The notes: a model not told the origin generated them from the letters alone. A DNA stretch of 64,000 bases from Catenulispora sp. GP43 (GCF_041260665.1 NZ_JBGCCT010000003.1:310001-374000), one strand, 5' to 3'. Shown: positions 33,736 to 41,730, counted from the stretch's first letter. Numbers and translations: made by a program.

Positions 33736-34536
33736 ATGTCGAATTGGTCTCGCTCCTTCCCCGGGCTGGCCGAGCACCTCACCGAGGTCCGCCAGTTCAC
33801 CCAGATGGTGCTCGGCGAGGCGCCGGGCTCGGAGCTGGTGCTCCTGGCCGTCTCCGAACTGGCTGGCAACGCCATCGTGCACACCGCCAGCGGCGCGCCC
33901 GGCGGACAGTTCGTGGTGCACCTCGCGGCTTTCGCGGATCGCTGGCAGGTCCGGGTCGACGACGAGGGATCGGCGACCGAACCGCGCGTGGTGGTCGACG
34001 GAGTGGGCGAGGACGCCGACTGGGACTCCGAATCCGGGCGCGGGCTGGCCATGGTCGCGTCCATCTCCCACAAGTGGGGCGTGCGGGGCGGCCGCGACGC
34101 CCGGTCGGTGTGGGCCGAGATCCCCTATCCCGTGCCGGCCGACGGCGGGATCGGCGCCGCGATGTCGGGCGGGATGATGGAAGCCCTGGAGTCCGTCGCG
34201 CTGGCCCTGGGCGGCGCGGACGAGCCGCAATATCAGGAGCTTGAGATTCCGGCCCAGCCGGCTCCGACTGCGGTTCCGAATCCGACCCCGGCCCCGGCCC
34301 CGACGCCGACTCCAACCCCGGCCACCGCCCCGCCGGCCCGCTGGCCCGGGACGGTCCCGAGCGATCCGGTGCGCGCCGAACGGATCCGGAGACAGGCCAG
34401 CCAGGCCGCCTTCCTGCGCGCGCTGGTCGAGAACGCGTACGCCGAGACCCTCGGGCCGCGACCGCTGCCGTTCTGGCCGCCGTTCCCGAATCCGCTTGCG
34501 CTGCAAGGGGCTTCGGCGGGAGGCGACGCGCGATAA
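33736..34536 (+). CDS. GHKL ATPase, RsbW-like anti-sigma regulatory protein
   Basis: 266 residues. The first ~135 residues form a histidine-kinase-type ATPase domain: N-box VSELAGNAIVHTAS, the Asp of the G1 box in VRVDDEGS, and the G2 box DSESGRGLAMV. Such stand-alone domains act as anti-sigma kinases or unknown partners of DUF5753 regulators. The C-terminal half is low complexity: a Pro-Thr-Ala repeat (PAPAPTPTPTP) and a Pro-rich end. Function beyond ATP binding is inference. Confidence 0.85.
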   Translation: MSNWSRSFPGLAEHLTEVRQFTQMVLGEAPGSELVLLAVSELAGNAIVHTASGAPGGQFVVHLAAFADRWQVRVDDEGSATEPRVVVDGVGEDADWDSESGRGLAMVASISHKWGVRGGRDARSVWAEIPYPVPADGGIGAAMSGGMMEALESVALALGGADEPQYQELEIPAQPAPTAVPNPTPAPAPTPTPTPATAPPARWPGTVPSDPVRAERIRRQASQAAFLRALVENAYAETLGPRPLPFWPPFPNPLALQGASAGGDAR

Positions 34537-34629
34537 GGCAGACGGCGCACGGCGTGGGGCCGGGATTGTCAGTGGCATGAGAGACCATAATGTCCACCTA
34601 ATCGACAAATCCTCCCGAAAGGACCGGCC

Positions 34630-35244
34630 ATGAGAATTCGTCCCGCGCTGGCCGTCGCCGGCTCCGTCTTCCTGTTCTCCTACAACGGTTTCGCCGCTCA
34701 CGCCGCCGCGGAGCCCGCGGGCGGGACGTCGTTACCGACCCCCGGAACCGCCGTCGCGCTCACCGAGGACGGCGACATGGTGCTGGAGTGCGACGGCGTG
34801 GTCCACCGCTTCGAGGTACTGGGCACCGGGCAGGTCCACGTCGGCGACAGGGTCGCCGGCGTCCAGCCGACCGTCGCGGTGCGGACCGACGCCGAGCAGC
34901 TGACCGGGTACGACGCCGAACTCGGCACGGTGACGGTGTCGGAGAAGACCCCGGCCGTCGGCGACTTCGTGGCCCCGGCCGCCGGCCGGGAGTTCCCGGC
35001 GGCCGAGTCGCTGGCCCAGGACCTGACCGTCTCCATGCAGCACAGCCCGTGCGGCGGCGATCAGCCCGCGACGTTCACGAGCAAGACCGCTTTCCCTTTG
35101 CTGAACACGAATCTGACGTCCTTCCCGCCGAAGAACGCGGTGTACCTGATGACCTCTCCGGTGGAGCTGACCGACATCGCGAACCCGTCGGGGCCCTCCG
35201 TCATGCTGACGGAATTCCCGCTGACCATCACGCAGGCTTCGTGA
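34630..35244 (+). CDS. Secreted protein of unknown function
   Basis: 204 residues. A signal peptide is clear: basic MRIRP, hydrophobic LAVAGSVFLFSYNGFA, and a probable cleavage after AHAAA. The mature part is mostly beta and small-residue rich, with two Cys (in LECDGVV and HSPCGGD) that may form a disulfide. I recognise no family. GAAAGGACC lies 6 bases before the ATG. The 3' end overlaps the convergent nucleotidyltransferase gene by 17 bases. Confidence 0.75.
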   Translation: MRIRPALAVAGSVFLFSYNGFAAHAAAEPAGGTSLPTPGTAVALTEDGDMVLECDGVVHRFEVLGTGQVHVGDRVAGVQPTVAVRTDAEQLTGYDAELGTVTVSEKTPAVGDFVAPAAGREFPAAESLAQDLTVSMQHSPCGGDQPATFTSKTAFPLLNTNLTSFPPKNAVYLMTSPVELTDIANPSGPSVMLTEFPLTITQAS

Positions 35245-35941
35245 CCTCCGGACGCGGCGCGACGGCCTGGTAACCGTCGAAGAGCGGACCGCCGAGCCGG
35301 TCCAGGACGCCGCGGGCGAAGGCCTCGACCGCGGCGGGATCGTGCTGGGCGGCCAGCCAGCGGTCGGCGAGCTCCGGATCGTCCGCCCGCAGTTCGCGCA
35401 GCAGCCATTTGCCGGTGCCGTCCCAGCGTTCGGCGGCGACCAGCGCGCAGTGTGCCGCGTCCTTCCACAGCGCGGCCGCGATCACCTGCCGCTCACCGGG
35501 ATCGGTGGCGTACACGAGATCGTCGAGCAGATCGGTGAGGCCGTAGCGGGCCCGCTCCAGCTGCGCCGGTCCCATCGGCCCGGGTCCGGCCTCCAGGACC
35601 GCGCGGCATCGCGCCTGCCGCCCGGCCGGGTCGCCGACGATCGCCGTGCCGTGGCCGACCATCCGGTACAGGGTCGGCTTGCGCTCCGGGCGCTTCTTGG
35701 CGAGCCACGCGTCAAGGGTCTGCTCGTCGTGCACGAACAGCTCGACGGGCCAGTCCCGGAAGACGAGCGACTCGCGGCGGGGCGCGAGGGGATCATCGAG
35801 GGGGAGTGCCACGACGATGTCGAGGTCCGAGCCCGCCGTCCGGTGCGCGGTCAGGACGCTGCCGGCCAGCACGGCCCACACAGCCTGTGGATAACGGTCG
35901 AGCACCAGAGCCCGGGCGTCGCCGAGCGGATCACGGTCCAT
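35228..35941 (-). CDS. Nucleotidyltransferase-domain protein
   Basis: 237 residues from the ATG at 35941 (MDRDPLGDARALVLDRYPQA); upstream in-frame starts give a basic extension. The pol-beta/MNT nucleotidyltransferase motif is VLAGSVLTAHRTAGSDLDIVV: GS at the start and the two metal-binding Asp in SDLD; a third acidic residue is in WPVELFVHD. The C-terminal half is helical (LYRMVGHGTAIVG then a helical bundle), as in aminoglycoside or MNT-type enzymes. Substrate unknown. An isolated TTATCCACA DnaA box lies on the minus strand at 35886-35894 within the gene. Confidence 0.8.
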   Translation of the reverse strand: MDRDPLGDARALVLDRYPQAVWAVLAGSVLTAHRTAGSDLDIVVALPLDDPLAPRRESLVFRDWPVELFVHDEQTLDAWLAKKRPERKPTLYRMVGHGTAIVGDPAGRQARCRAVLEAGPGPMGPAQLERARYGLTDLLDDLVYATDPGERQVIAAALWKDAAHCALVAAERWDGTGKWLLRELRADDPELADRWLAAQHDPAAVEAFARGVLDRLGGPLFDGYQAVAPRPEVTKPA

Positions 35942-36076
35942 CGCCCGATGATCGCCGCGTCCGGCGCCCCGGACAACTCGTTTCCTTAGGAATCGGGCCG
36001 CCGGCTTAACGGCTTTCTTCACCGATTCTCATGCTCTCGGCAAGGCACTCTCATCGTCCGCGGGCACCGTGAACCC

Positions 36077-37234
36077 ATGACCGGATTCGAGCACGACCCG
36101 TACCAGCCGGAGCAGCCCAGCACCGGCACCCCGCAGCCGTGGGGCCACCCGTCTTCCGGGCCGGTGTTCGGTCCGGCCCAGACTTCCTCGTCGGCCCCCT
36201 CCGACCCGTCCGGCACGTCCGCCCCCTCCGGCGCCGTGCCCCCGTACACCCCGATCACCCCGATCTCCTCGACGACGCCGGGATACGGCGGTCCGGGCGA
36301 CGCCGGGGGTCCTGGCGGACCCGGCGGACCCGGATACCCGCCGTACCACCCGGCGTTCTCCCCCGAGCCGCCGCAGCGGCCGAGGCGCAAGCGGCGGATG
36401 GGAGTGGCACTCATCGTCGCCGGCACCATCGCCGCCTCGGCCGCTGCCGGCGGTATCGCCGGAACCATCGCCTCGCACAACACCTCTTCGAACTCGGCGT
36501 CCGCGAGCACCCAGGTGAACAACACCGCCGTGAACACCCCGGTCAGCAACCAGACCGGGACGCCGACGACCACTGTCGGCCAGGTCGCCAAGGCCGCGCT
36601 GCCGACCGTGGTCCAGGTCTCGGTGGACTCCTACCAGGGCAAGTCCGTCGGCTCCGGCGTCATCCTGTCCTCCGACGGCCTGATCCTGACCAACAACCAC
36701 GTGATCTCCGACGCCACGAACGGCAACGGCCAGATCACCATCACCTTCAACGACGGCAAGACCACCCAGGCCGGCATCGTCGGCGCGGACACCGGCAGCG
36801 ACCTGGCGGTGATCAAGGCGCAGAACGAGAGCGGCCTGCCCACCGCCAGCCTCGGTGACAGCGACAAGGTCGGGGTCGGCGACACCGTGATCGCCATCGG
36901 CTCCCCCGACGGCCTGCAGAGCACGGTGACCAGCGGCATCGTCAGCGCCCTGAACCGCCAGGTGACGGTCAGCAGCGACAGCAGCAGCCGGTTCTCCGGC
37001 GGCGGCAGCCAGGTCACCTACAAGGCAATCCAGACCGACGCCAGCCTCAACCCCGGCAACAGCGGCGGCCCGCTGCTGAACGCGCAGGGACAGGTCATCG
37101 GCATCAACTCGGCGATCTACTCGCCGACCAGCTCCTACAACGCCCAGGGCGGCAGCGTCGGCCTCGGGTTCTCCATCCCGATCAACCAGGTGAAGACCAT
37201 GCTCGGCAAGCTCGAGGCCGGCCAGATGAGCTAG
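36077..37234 (+). CDS. HtrA-like trypsin-family serine protease without PDZ domain
   Basis: 385 residues. The N-terminal ~105 residues are Pro/Gly/Ser-rich and cytoplasmic; one transmembrane helix (MGVALIVAGTIAASAAAGGIAGTIA) follows; then an extracytoplasmic S1C protease domain with His208 in TNNHVIS, Asp242 in GSDLAVIK and Ser329 in PGNSGGPL. The protein stops at the end of the protease domain (INQVKTMLGKLEAGQMS), where HtrA/DegP proteins usually continue into a PDZ domain; none is present. Probably envelope protein quality control. A strong terminator follows. Confidence 0.9.
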   Translation: MTGFEHDPYQPEQPSTGTPQPWGHPSSGPVFGPAQTSSSAPSDPSGTSAPSGAVPPYTPITPISSTTPGYGGPGDAGGPGGPGGPGYPPYHPAFSPEPPQRPRRKRRMGVALIVAGTIAASAAAGGIAGTIASHNTSSNSASASTQVNNTAVNTPVSNQTGTPTTTVGQVAKAALPTVVQVSVDSYQGKSVGSGVILSSDGLILTNNHVISDATNGNGQITITFNDGKTTQAGIVGADTGSDLAVIKAQNESGLPTASLGDSDKVGVGDTVIAIGSPDGLQSTVTSGIVSALNRQVTVSSDSSSRFSGGGSQVTYKAIQTDASLNPGNSGGPLLNAQGQVIGINSAIYSPTSSYNAQGGSVGLGFSIPINQVKTMLGKLEAGQMS

Positions 37235-37246
37235 GCGGCCCCGAAC

Positions 37247-37281
37247 GCCGGCGCCCCGGATGGTGGCTCCGGGGCGCTGGC
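37247..37281 (+). terminator. Terminator after the HtrA-like gene
   Basis: GCCGGCGCCCCGGA and TCCGGGGCGCTGGC pair over 14 bases (one G-T) around loop TGGTGGC, 13 bases after the stop. Confidence 0.8.
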
Positions 37282-37290
37282 ATGTCCGCG

Positions 37291-37330
37291 CGTTCAGCCC
37301 TGTTCAGCCCTGTTCAGCCCTGTTCAGCCC
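37291..37330. repeat. Four tandem copies of a 10-base unit
   Basis: Unit (C/T)GTTCAGCCC, repeated four times without interruption (first copy starts CG). The last copy contains the stop codon of the minus-strand phosphotransferase gene. Confidence 0.95.
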
Positions 37331-38220
37331 TTCAGGACACGATCCAGTGCCGCCCGGCCCACCGGCCCCCAATGCGGCTTGCCGCCGGGACGACCCCGAT
37401 CCCCGTTCCGCCCCATGAGCATCAGGAAGAGGCTCTTCATCGCGGCCAGCCCGCGGGCCCGCCGGATCGCCGCCTCATCCGCTCGCGCATACGCGGCGAA
37501 GAACCGCGGGGCCAGGCCCGCGGGCAGCAGCACCCACGCGGCCGCGAGGTCCCACGCCGGATCGCCGGCGGCCAGGTCGCCGAAGTCGACGATGCCCGAG
37601 AGCGTTCCGTCCGAGACGACGACGTTCGCGGGATGAAGGTCGCCGTGCACCCACACCGGCGGACCCTCCCACTCCCCGGCCGCGACGGCGTCGTCCCAGA
37701 CGGTCCAGACGTCGGCGGCGTCATCGGGAGCGACCAAGCGGAGAAAACGCTCGAAGCCCTCCGTGGAGTCCCGAAGATGGCCGCCGCGATCCCAGGCGCC
37801 CGGCGCGTCGGCGGGTGCCTCCACATGGAGCGCCCGGAGAAAGCCGGCCAGTGTGTCGGCCGCATGGGCCCCGCGGCTGATCGATCCGTGGTCCAGCGGC
37901 TCGCCGTCGACCCACGTCATCACGGTCCAGTGCTTGGGGAAGCGCTCGGACGGCTCGCCGAACCGCACCGGAGTCGGCACCGGCAGCGGCAGGCGCGGCG
38001 CCAGCACGGGCAGCCACCGCCGCTCCTTGAGCTGAAGCTCCGGGGTCGAGTCCATGCGCTGCATGCGCACGGCCAATTCGTCCCCCAGGCGCCACATCTG
38101 GTTGCCCCAGCCGCCCGCCACCTCGCGGATGGTCAGCTCCGCGAGGTCGGGATGCTGGTCTCGCAACAGGTCGCGGACCAGGTCCGCGGTGATCTCGATG
38201 CCGCCGGCGGTGTCGGTCAT
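37324..38220 (-). CDS. Aminoglycoside-phosphotransferase-family protein
   Basis: 298 residues, APH/choline-kinase fold. Catalytic motif WVHGDLHPANVVVSDG (Brenner motif His-x-Asp-x5-Asn-like) and metal-binding VDFGDLAAGDPAWDLAAAW are both clear; the N-terminus has GWGNQMWRLGDELAVRM, the nucleotide-loop and Lys/Arg region. Members phosphorylate aminoglycosides, macrolides or metabolites; substrate here unknown, and the family label does not prove resistance. The stop codon lies in the tandem 10-base repeat. Confidence 0.9.
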   Translation of the reverse strand: MTDTAGGIEITADLVRDLLRDQHPDLAELTIREVAGGWGNQMWRLGDELAVRMQRMDSTPELQLKERRWLPVLAPRLPLPVPTPVRFGEPSERFPKHWTVMTWVDGEPLDHGSISRGAHAADTLAGFLRALHVEAPADAPGAWDRGGHLRDSTEGFERFLRLVAPDDAADVWTVWDDAVAAGEWEGPPVWVHGDLHPANVVVSDGTLSGIVDFGDLAAGDPAWDLAAAWVLLPAGLAPRFFAAYARADEAAIRRARGLAAMKSLFLMLMGRNGDRGRPGGKPHWGPVGRAALDRVLKG

Positions 38221-38245
38221 GCGAAGCCACTGTACTGAGGTGCTC

Positions 38246-38932
38246 TCACCCCGGCAGCTCGATGCTTTCGCCCGGCTGCACGTTCAGAGGACTCCGCACT
38301 ACCCCAAAAATCTGTACCGGTTCGAAGCCGACCGAGGTCAGCCGGCCGTCCGTGACCACCGCCCCGGAACGCTCGTGCAGGGCTATTACAGGCTTCTGAT
38401 TTCTATGCACCCAGTCCTGGACCTGAGGCGCGTCTGCCGTCCGGTGGTGGACGAACGCGGCGTACCCCGCGATCCGGTCGAGACCCCGGGTATCCGTGGT
38501 GCCATAAGGATCCGGGTCCAGGTGCGCGATGGTCGAGATGTCCGCGCCCAGCAACGCCGCGCCGGCGCTGGTTCCATAGACAGCGCCGCCGTCGTCGATG
38601 AACGCCTGCAACGCCGGCCCCATACCGCTGCGCCGCACGACATCGAGCAACCGGAAGGTGTTGCCGCCGCCGATGTAGACGCCGCGGTAGTCGGCGAAAC
38701 GCCGTGCGAGCCCGTGGCCGGCGCCGTCCCAGATATCGATGTCGGTGACGCCGAGCGGGCCGAGAACACCAGTCAGCCAGTCCAGGCAATCGCTATACGC
38801 GGTTTCGGCCGGGTCGATCGCCATCGGCCAGTACCACAGCGGCCCGGAACCGAGCGCCGATGCGAAGGCGGAGTCAAGAGGCGCCGTGTCTTCGACGCCA
38901 CCCCCGCCCGAGAGGAAGACCGAACCACCCAT
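38246..38932 (-). CDS. Peptidase E-like protein (S51, class I GAT fold)
   Basis: 228 residues from the ATG at 38932, which overlaps the upstream regulator stop (TGATG). Signature blocks: VYIGGGNTFRLLDVV and VYGTSAGAALLG with the nucleophile Ser122, plus IAGYAAFVHHRT near the C-terminus. Peptidase E cleaves Asp-x dipeptides in the cytoplasm; related proteins process cyanophycin or other substrates. It is the last gene of a three-gene minus-strand unit with two regulators or unknown proteins. Confidence 0.87.
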   Translation of the reverse strand: MGGSVFLSGGGGVEDTAPLDSAFASALGSGPLWYWPMAIDPAETAYSDCLDWLTGVLGPLGVTDIDIWDGAGHGLARRFADYRGVYIGGGNTFRLLDVVRRSGMGPALQAFIDDGGAVYGTSAGAALLGADISTIAHLDPDPYGTTDTRGLDRIAGYAAFVHHRTADAPQVQDWVHRNQKPVIALHERSGAVVTDGRLTSVGFEPVQIFGVVRSPLNVQPGESIELPG

Positions 38933-39609
38933 CAGCGGCCCTCGCCTGGTGTGCGGCCCATACTGCCGAGCGTAGAAGCCTTGATCATCGGCAGGCAAGG
39001 CGGGCACGGAGCACCGGAAACGGGTCGCCGGGCGCGCCGGGTGTTGTCGGGGACGGCCAGCACGTCCAGCGAGTAGCCGAGTTTCTGTGCCCACACCACG
39101 TGTGCGATCGGCCGCGGCGGCACCCGCACCAATTCCCAGCGCTGGATCGAGTCCCGACTGACGCCCACCAGGACGCCGAGTTCCCCCTGAGCCATCCCCA
39201 GGGCGAGGCGGCGGTTGCGCAGCGGCACCGCCAACCGCCGCCGCTCGAAGATCTCGAAGGTCTCGCCAGGGCGCTGGCGCACCGGGCCCACCCGCAGTTC
39301 GCCGTCCCGGCCGACGATCACCAGCCGTCGGCCGAGCTCGCGCGACCACTGGATCAGGTGCCCCAGCGTCGGTTCTATCGCCCCGGTCTCCCATTCGGAG
39401 ATGGCCCTGCCGCGCACCGGCATGCCGACCGCGAGCGCGTTCTGGGAGAGCCCGGCGTCCAGGCGGGCGGACCGCAGGCCGCCGACGATCCGCGCCAAGG
39501 CCCGCTCGGCCGTGTAGTCAACGTGCAGCGCCATCAACGGGTCCAGTCGTCTTTCGTCATGCCGACCCTTCTTTTCGCTATCGCTTGACGGGGAATCTCC
39601 ATGACTCAC
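38932..39609 (-). CDS. XRE-type regulator with two helix-turn-helix segments
   Basis: 225 residues from the GTG at 39609, which overlaps the upstream stop (GTGA); the ATG at 39534 (MALHVDYTAERALA) gives 200 residues and is also plausible. Two helix-turn-helix units are visible: LRSARLDAGLSQNALAVGMPVRGRAISEWE and RNRRLALGMAQGELGVLVGVSRDSIQRWE in pieces. Between them is a beta-like RLVIVGRDGELRVG. The double-HTH design and coupling to an unknown protein on one side and peptidase E on the other suggest a dedicated regulator. Target unknown. Confidence 0.8.
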   Translation of the reverse strand: MSHGDSPSSDSEKKGRHDERRLDPLMALHVDYTAERALARIVGGLRSARLDAGLSQNALAVGMPVRGRAISEWETGAIEPTLGHLIQWSRELGRRLVIVGRDGELRVGPVRQRPGETFEIFERRRLAVPLRNRRLALGMAQGELGVLVGVSRDSIQRWELVRVPPRPIAHVVWAQKLGYSLDVLAVPDNTRRARRPVSGAPCPPCLPMIKASTLGSMGRTPGEGR

Positions 39610-39989
39610 CCACCGCCCTTGGGCGGCTGGTTGCTCCACCGGCAGCGGATCAACGCCTCGGTGTGCTCGGCGACCTGCACCGCGGCCTGGCGCGGGTTAC
39701 TGCCGGTCTCGTGCATGATCAGACACGCCAAAGCGGTCTGCAGACCCCGGTGATAGCCGTGCCACTCGCTCAGATCGCGGCGGGCCTGCTCACCGGAGGG
39801 GCAGTACTCCCCGGCGTCGAAGGTCAGCGTCGCCGCCAGCCCCAGCAGCGCCAGATAGCTGCTGGAGTGGCCGGCGGACAGCAGCCGACGCTGGAACTTC
39901 GCCTCGGCCTCGGTGACGGCGATCCCGTCGATACGGGCCCAGTCTCCGACCACGAGGTCTGATGCGCTCCTCACCTCGAATCGAGGCAC
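39606..39989 (-). CDS. Unknown small protein ahead of the XRE regulator
   Basis: 127 residues from the GTG at 39989, chosen for AAAGGAG 7 bases upstream. Sequence begins MPRFEVRSASDLVVGDWARI and is mostly helical with a hydrophobic middle (SSYLALLGLAATLTFDAGEY). I do not recognise a family. It is divergent from the GntR gene (224 bases apart) and coupled by a 4-base overlap to the double-HTH regulator, so it belongs to that unit. Proteins of this size next to KorSA-like GntR genes occur in actinomycete integrative elements; the link here is only positional. Confidence 0.7.
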   Translation of the reverse strand: MPRFEVRSASDLVVGDWARIDGIAVTEAEAKFQRRLLSAGHSSSYLALLGLAATLTFDAGEYCPSGEQARRDLSEWHGYHRGLQTALACLIMHETGSNPRQAAVQVAEHTEALIRCRWSNQPPKGGG

Positions 39990-40213
39990 CTTCGGTCTCC
40001 TTTCGGCGGAACGTGCCGTGCGATCGCGCGCCGCGCCGTCGACGTCCGATCGCACCAGGCGTACCTCAGGTTACTGACTTCCCAGTATTGCGACAAGGAT
40101 AACGGGTTATTTGCCACCTCCCACCCACGAACGCCGCATACCGGCGTAGTGCTGCTACTGTGTCGCTGAGGTGCGCACGGAAGGGATTCGATGGAAGTAG
40201 GGGCCTGCGACAC

Positions 40214-40948
40214 ATGAAGCGCATCGACGACCGTCCGAGGCACGCACAGATCGCCGCGGACCTGCGCGCGAAGATCCTCTCCGGCGACATCACCGGCACG
40301 CTTCCGACGTTCAAGCTGCTGAAGGACCTGTACAACACTTCGACCAACACCGCCCAGCGGGCAGTAGCGCTACTTAAGGCCGAGGGCTTCGTCGAGGGCC
40401 AGCAGGGCAAAGCCCTGATCATCCGCTCCGACCGCATCCGGATCACCGACGCGGCCTCCCAGCTCGAACCGCCGGCCAGCACCATCACCTACCAGGTCCT
40501 GCACGTCGGCCCCGAGCGCCCGCCGTCCGACGCCGCGGCGAAGCTGGGCCTGGCCGACAACGAGACCGCGCTGCTGCGCAAACGCCTGATGCTCCGCGAC
40601 GACGACCCGGTCGAGATCGAGTGGTCGTACTACCCGGAATCAGTGGTCACCGGCACCGCGCTCGACAAACCGCCGCACCAGATCCAGCGCGACCTGGCCA
40701 CCGCGCCGACCGTCCTGGCCGCCCTGGGCTGGCGGCACCACGGCCTCATCGACGAGATCCAGGTCCGCGAACCGACGACCGAGGAACTGCAGACCCTCGA
40801 GCTGCCGGACGAGATCCCGGTCATGCGCACGCTGCGCACCATCACCGACGCCGAGGGAACCGTGCTCGAGGTGACAGTCATGATCACCAGCGGGCATCTG
40901 TACGGCGTGCGCTACCACCAGACGCTCACACCGCCGGCATCGGCGTAG
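40214..40948 (+). CDS. GntR-family regulator with UTRA domain (KorSA-like)
   Basis: 244 residues from the ATG at 40214, after GTAGGGG. N-terminal winged helix: RHAQIAADLRAKILSGDITGTLPTFKLLKDLYNTSTNTAQRAVALLKAEGFVEG in order; C-terminal UTRA ligand domain with LMLRDDDPVEIEWSYYP and IQVREPTTEELQTLELPDEIPVMRTLRT in pieces. The HutC/KorSA type controls metabolism genes or transfer genes of integrative plasmids such as pSAM2. The divergent unit on its left and the nearby tRNA-Ile make a mobile-element origin worth testing. Confidence 0.88.
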   Translation: MKRIDDRPRHAQIAADLRAKILSGDITGTLPTFKLLKDLYNTSTNTAQRAVALLKAEGFVEGQQGKALIIRSDRIRITDAASQLEPPASTITYQVLHVGPERPPSDAAAKLGLADNETALLRKRLMLRDDDPVEIEWSYYPESVVTGTALDKPPHQIQRDLATAPTVLAALGWRHHGLIDEIQVREPTTEELQTLELPDEIPVMRTLRTITDAEGTVLEVTVMITSGHLYGVRYHQTLTPPASA

Positions 40949-41123
40949 CCATCCAGGCTCGGTTCGCAAAGTACTGAGCACTCAGTAGCCTTTGCCGCCT
41001 AGGCCACGAACGCCTTCCCGCGGCCGGACCAACTTGTCCGGCCGACACCACCAGAAGAAGATCATTTTCAGTCACCGATCGGATACGGTGCGTGTGCAAA
41101 GCCCATCTGACAAGGGGAAACAC

Positions 41124-41576
41124 ATGCAACGTACTCTCAAGGCCGCCATCGGTGCCCTCGCCGCCATGGTGATGATCACACTCACCTCCGCACCGGCGTA
41201 CGCCACCTCGATGGCCCGCACCAAGGACAACGCCGCGGCCTACTTCGTCATGACCGACGTCACCCACGAGCAATTCGTGGTGAGGCTGGACAACCCCGCG
41301 GACATCGAGCACGCGCGGGAACTGCTGTCAGGCGAGACCACTGACCGGCCGCACCTCCTCGGGCGCATCAAGCCCAGCACGGCGCCGTACAACCCGCGCT
41401 GGAGCTACCACCTCAAGCCGGAGACCATCGGATTCTTCGACGTCGCCATCGAGGTCTGCGACGCCACGATCCCCTACGTCGAGGAGCACCTCGACGAGGC
41501 CGGCGGCGCCTTCCTTCCCGGGTACGTCTGGTGCGACTGGTCTTCGCGCCTGGTGAGGGAAATCCCGGCGCCTTAG
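41124..41576 (+). CDS. Secreted BP74-N-like protein
   Basis: 150 residues from the ATG at 41124, with AAGGGGAAA 4-6 bases upstream. A signal peptide (MQRTLKAAIGALAAMVMITL, cleavage near PAYATS) precedes one domain of ~115 residues: TAYFVMTD-like AAYFVMTDVTHEQFVVRL, then IEHARELLSG, GRIKPSTAPYNPRWSYHL, TIGFFDVAIEVCDATIPYVE and WCDWSSRLVREI. This matches the N-terminal domain of the Dictyostelium calmodulin-binding protein BP74, which also occurs in secreted bacterial proteins. Two or three Cys may form a disulfide. Function in bacteria unknown. Confidence 0.82.
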   Translation: MQRTLKAAIGALAAMVMITLTSAPAYATSMARTKDNAAAYFVMTDVTHEQFVVRLDNPADIEHARELLSGETTDRPHLLGRIKPSTAPYNPRWSYHLKPETIGFFDVAIEVCDATIPYVEEHLDEAGGAFLPGYVWCDWSSRLVREIPAP

Positions 41577-41615
41577 TAAGGGGCAGCTGAGGGCCGATTG
41601 AGGGCCGAAAACCCG

Positions 41616-41647
41616 ACAGCCTCGGATCTTTACAGATCCGAGGCTGT
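41616..41647. terminator. Terminator between BP74-like gene and tRNA-Ile
   Basis: A perfect 14-base stem ACAGCCTCGGATCT / AGATCCGAGGCTGT with loop TTAC, 40 bases after the plus-strand stop and 10 bases after the 3' end of the minus-strand tRNA. It can end both transcripts. Confidence 0.88.
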
Positions 41648-41656
41648 TCACCGGGG

Positions 41657-41730
41657 TGGGCCTAGGTGGACTTGAACCACCGACCTCCGCCTTATCAGGG
41701 CGGCGCGCTAACCAACTGTGCCATAGGCCC
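41657..41730 (-). tRNA. tRNA-Ile (anticodon GAT)
   Basis: 74 bases on the minus strand. Acceptor GGGCCTA pairs with TAGGCCC, discriminator A, no encoded CCA. The D arm contains AGTTGGTTAG, the anticodon arm CCGCC-CTGATAA-GGCGG gives GAT, and the T arm is GGTGG-TTCAAGT-CCACC. It follows gyrA-DUF3566 as in Streptomyces and Mycobacterium, where a tRNA-Ala usually comes next; here none is found. Confidence 0.95.

Noticed and set aside
20740..41656. A complete integrative element or prophage between the tRNAs
   Set aside because: No integrase, recombinase, transfer or phage gene and no tRNA-end duplicates found; only a possible remnant is reported.
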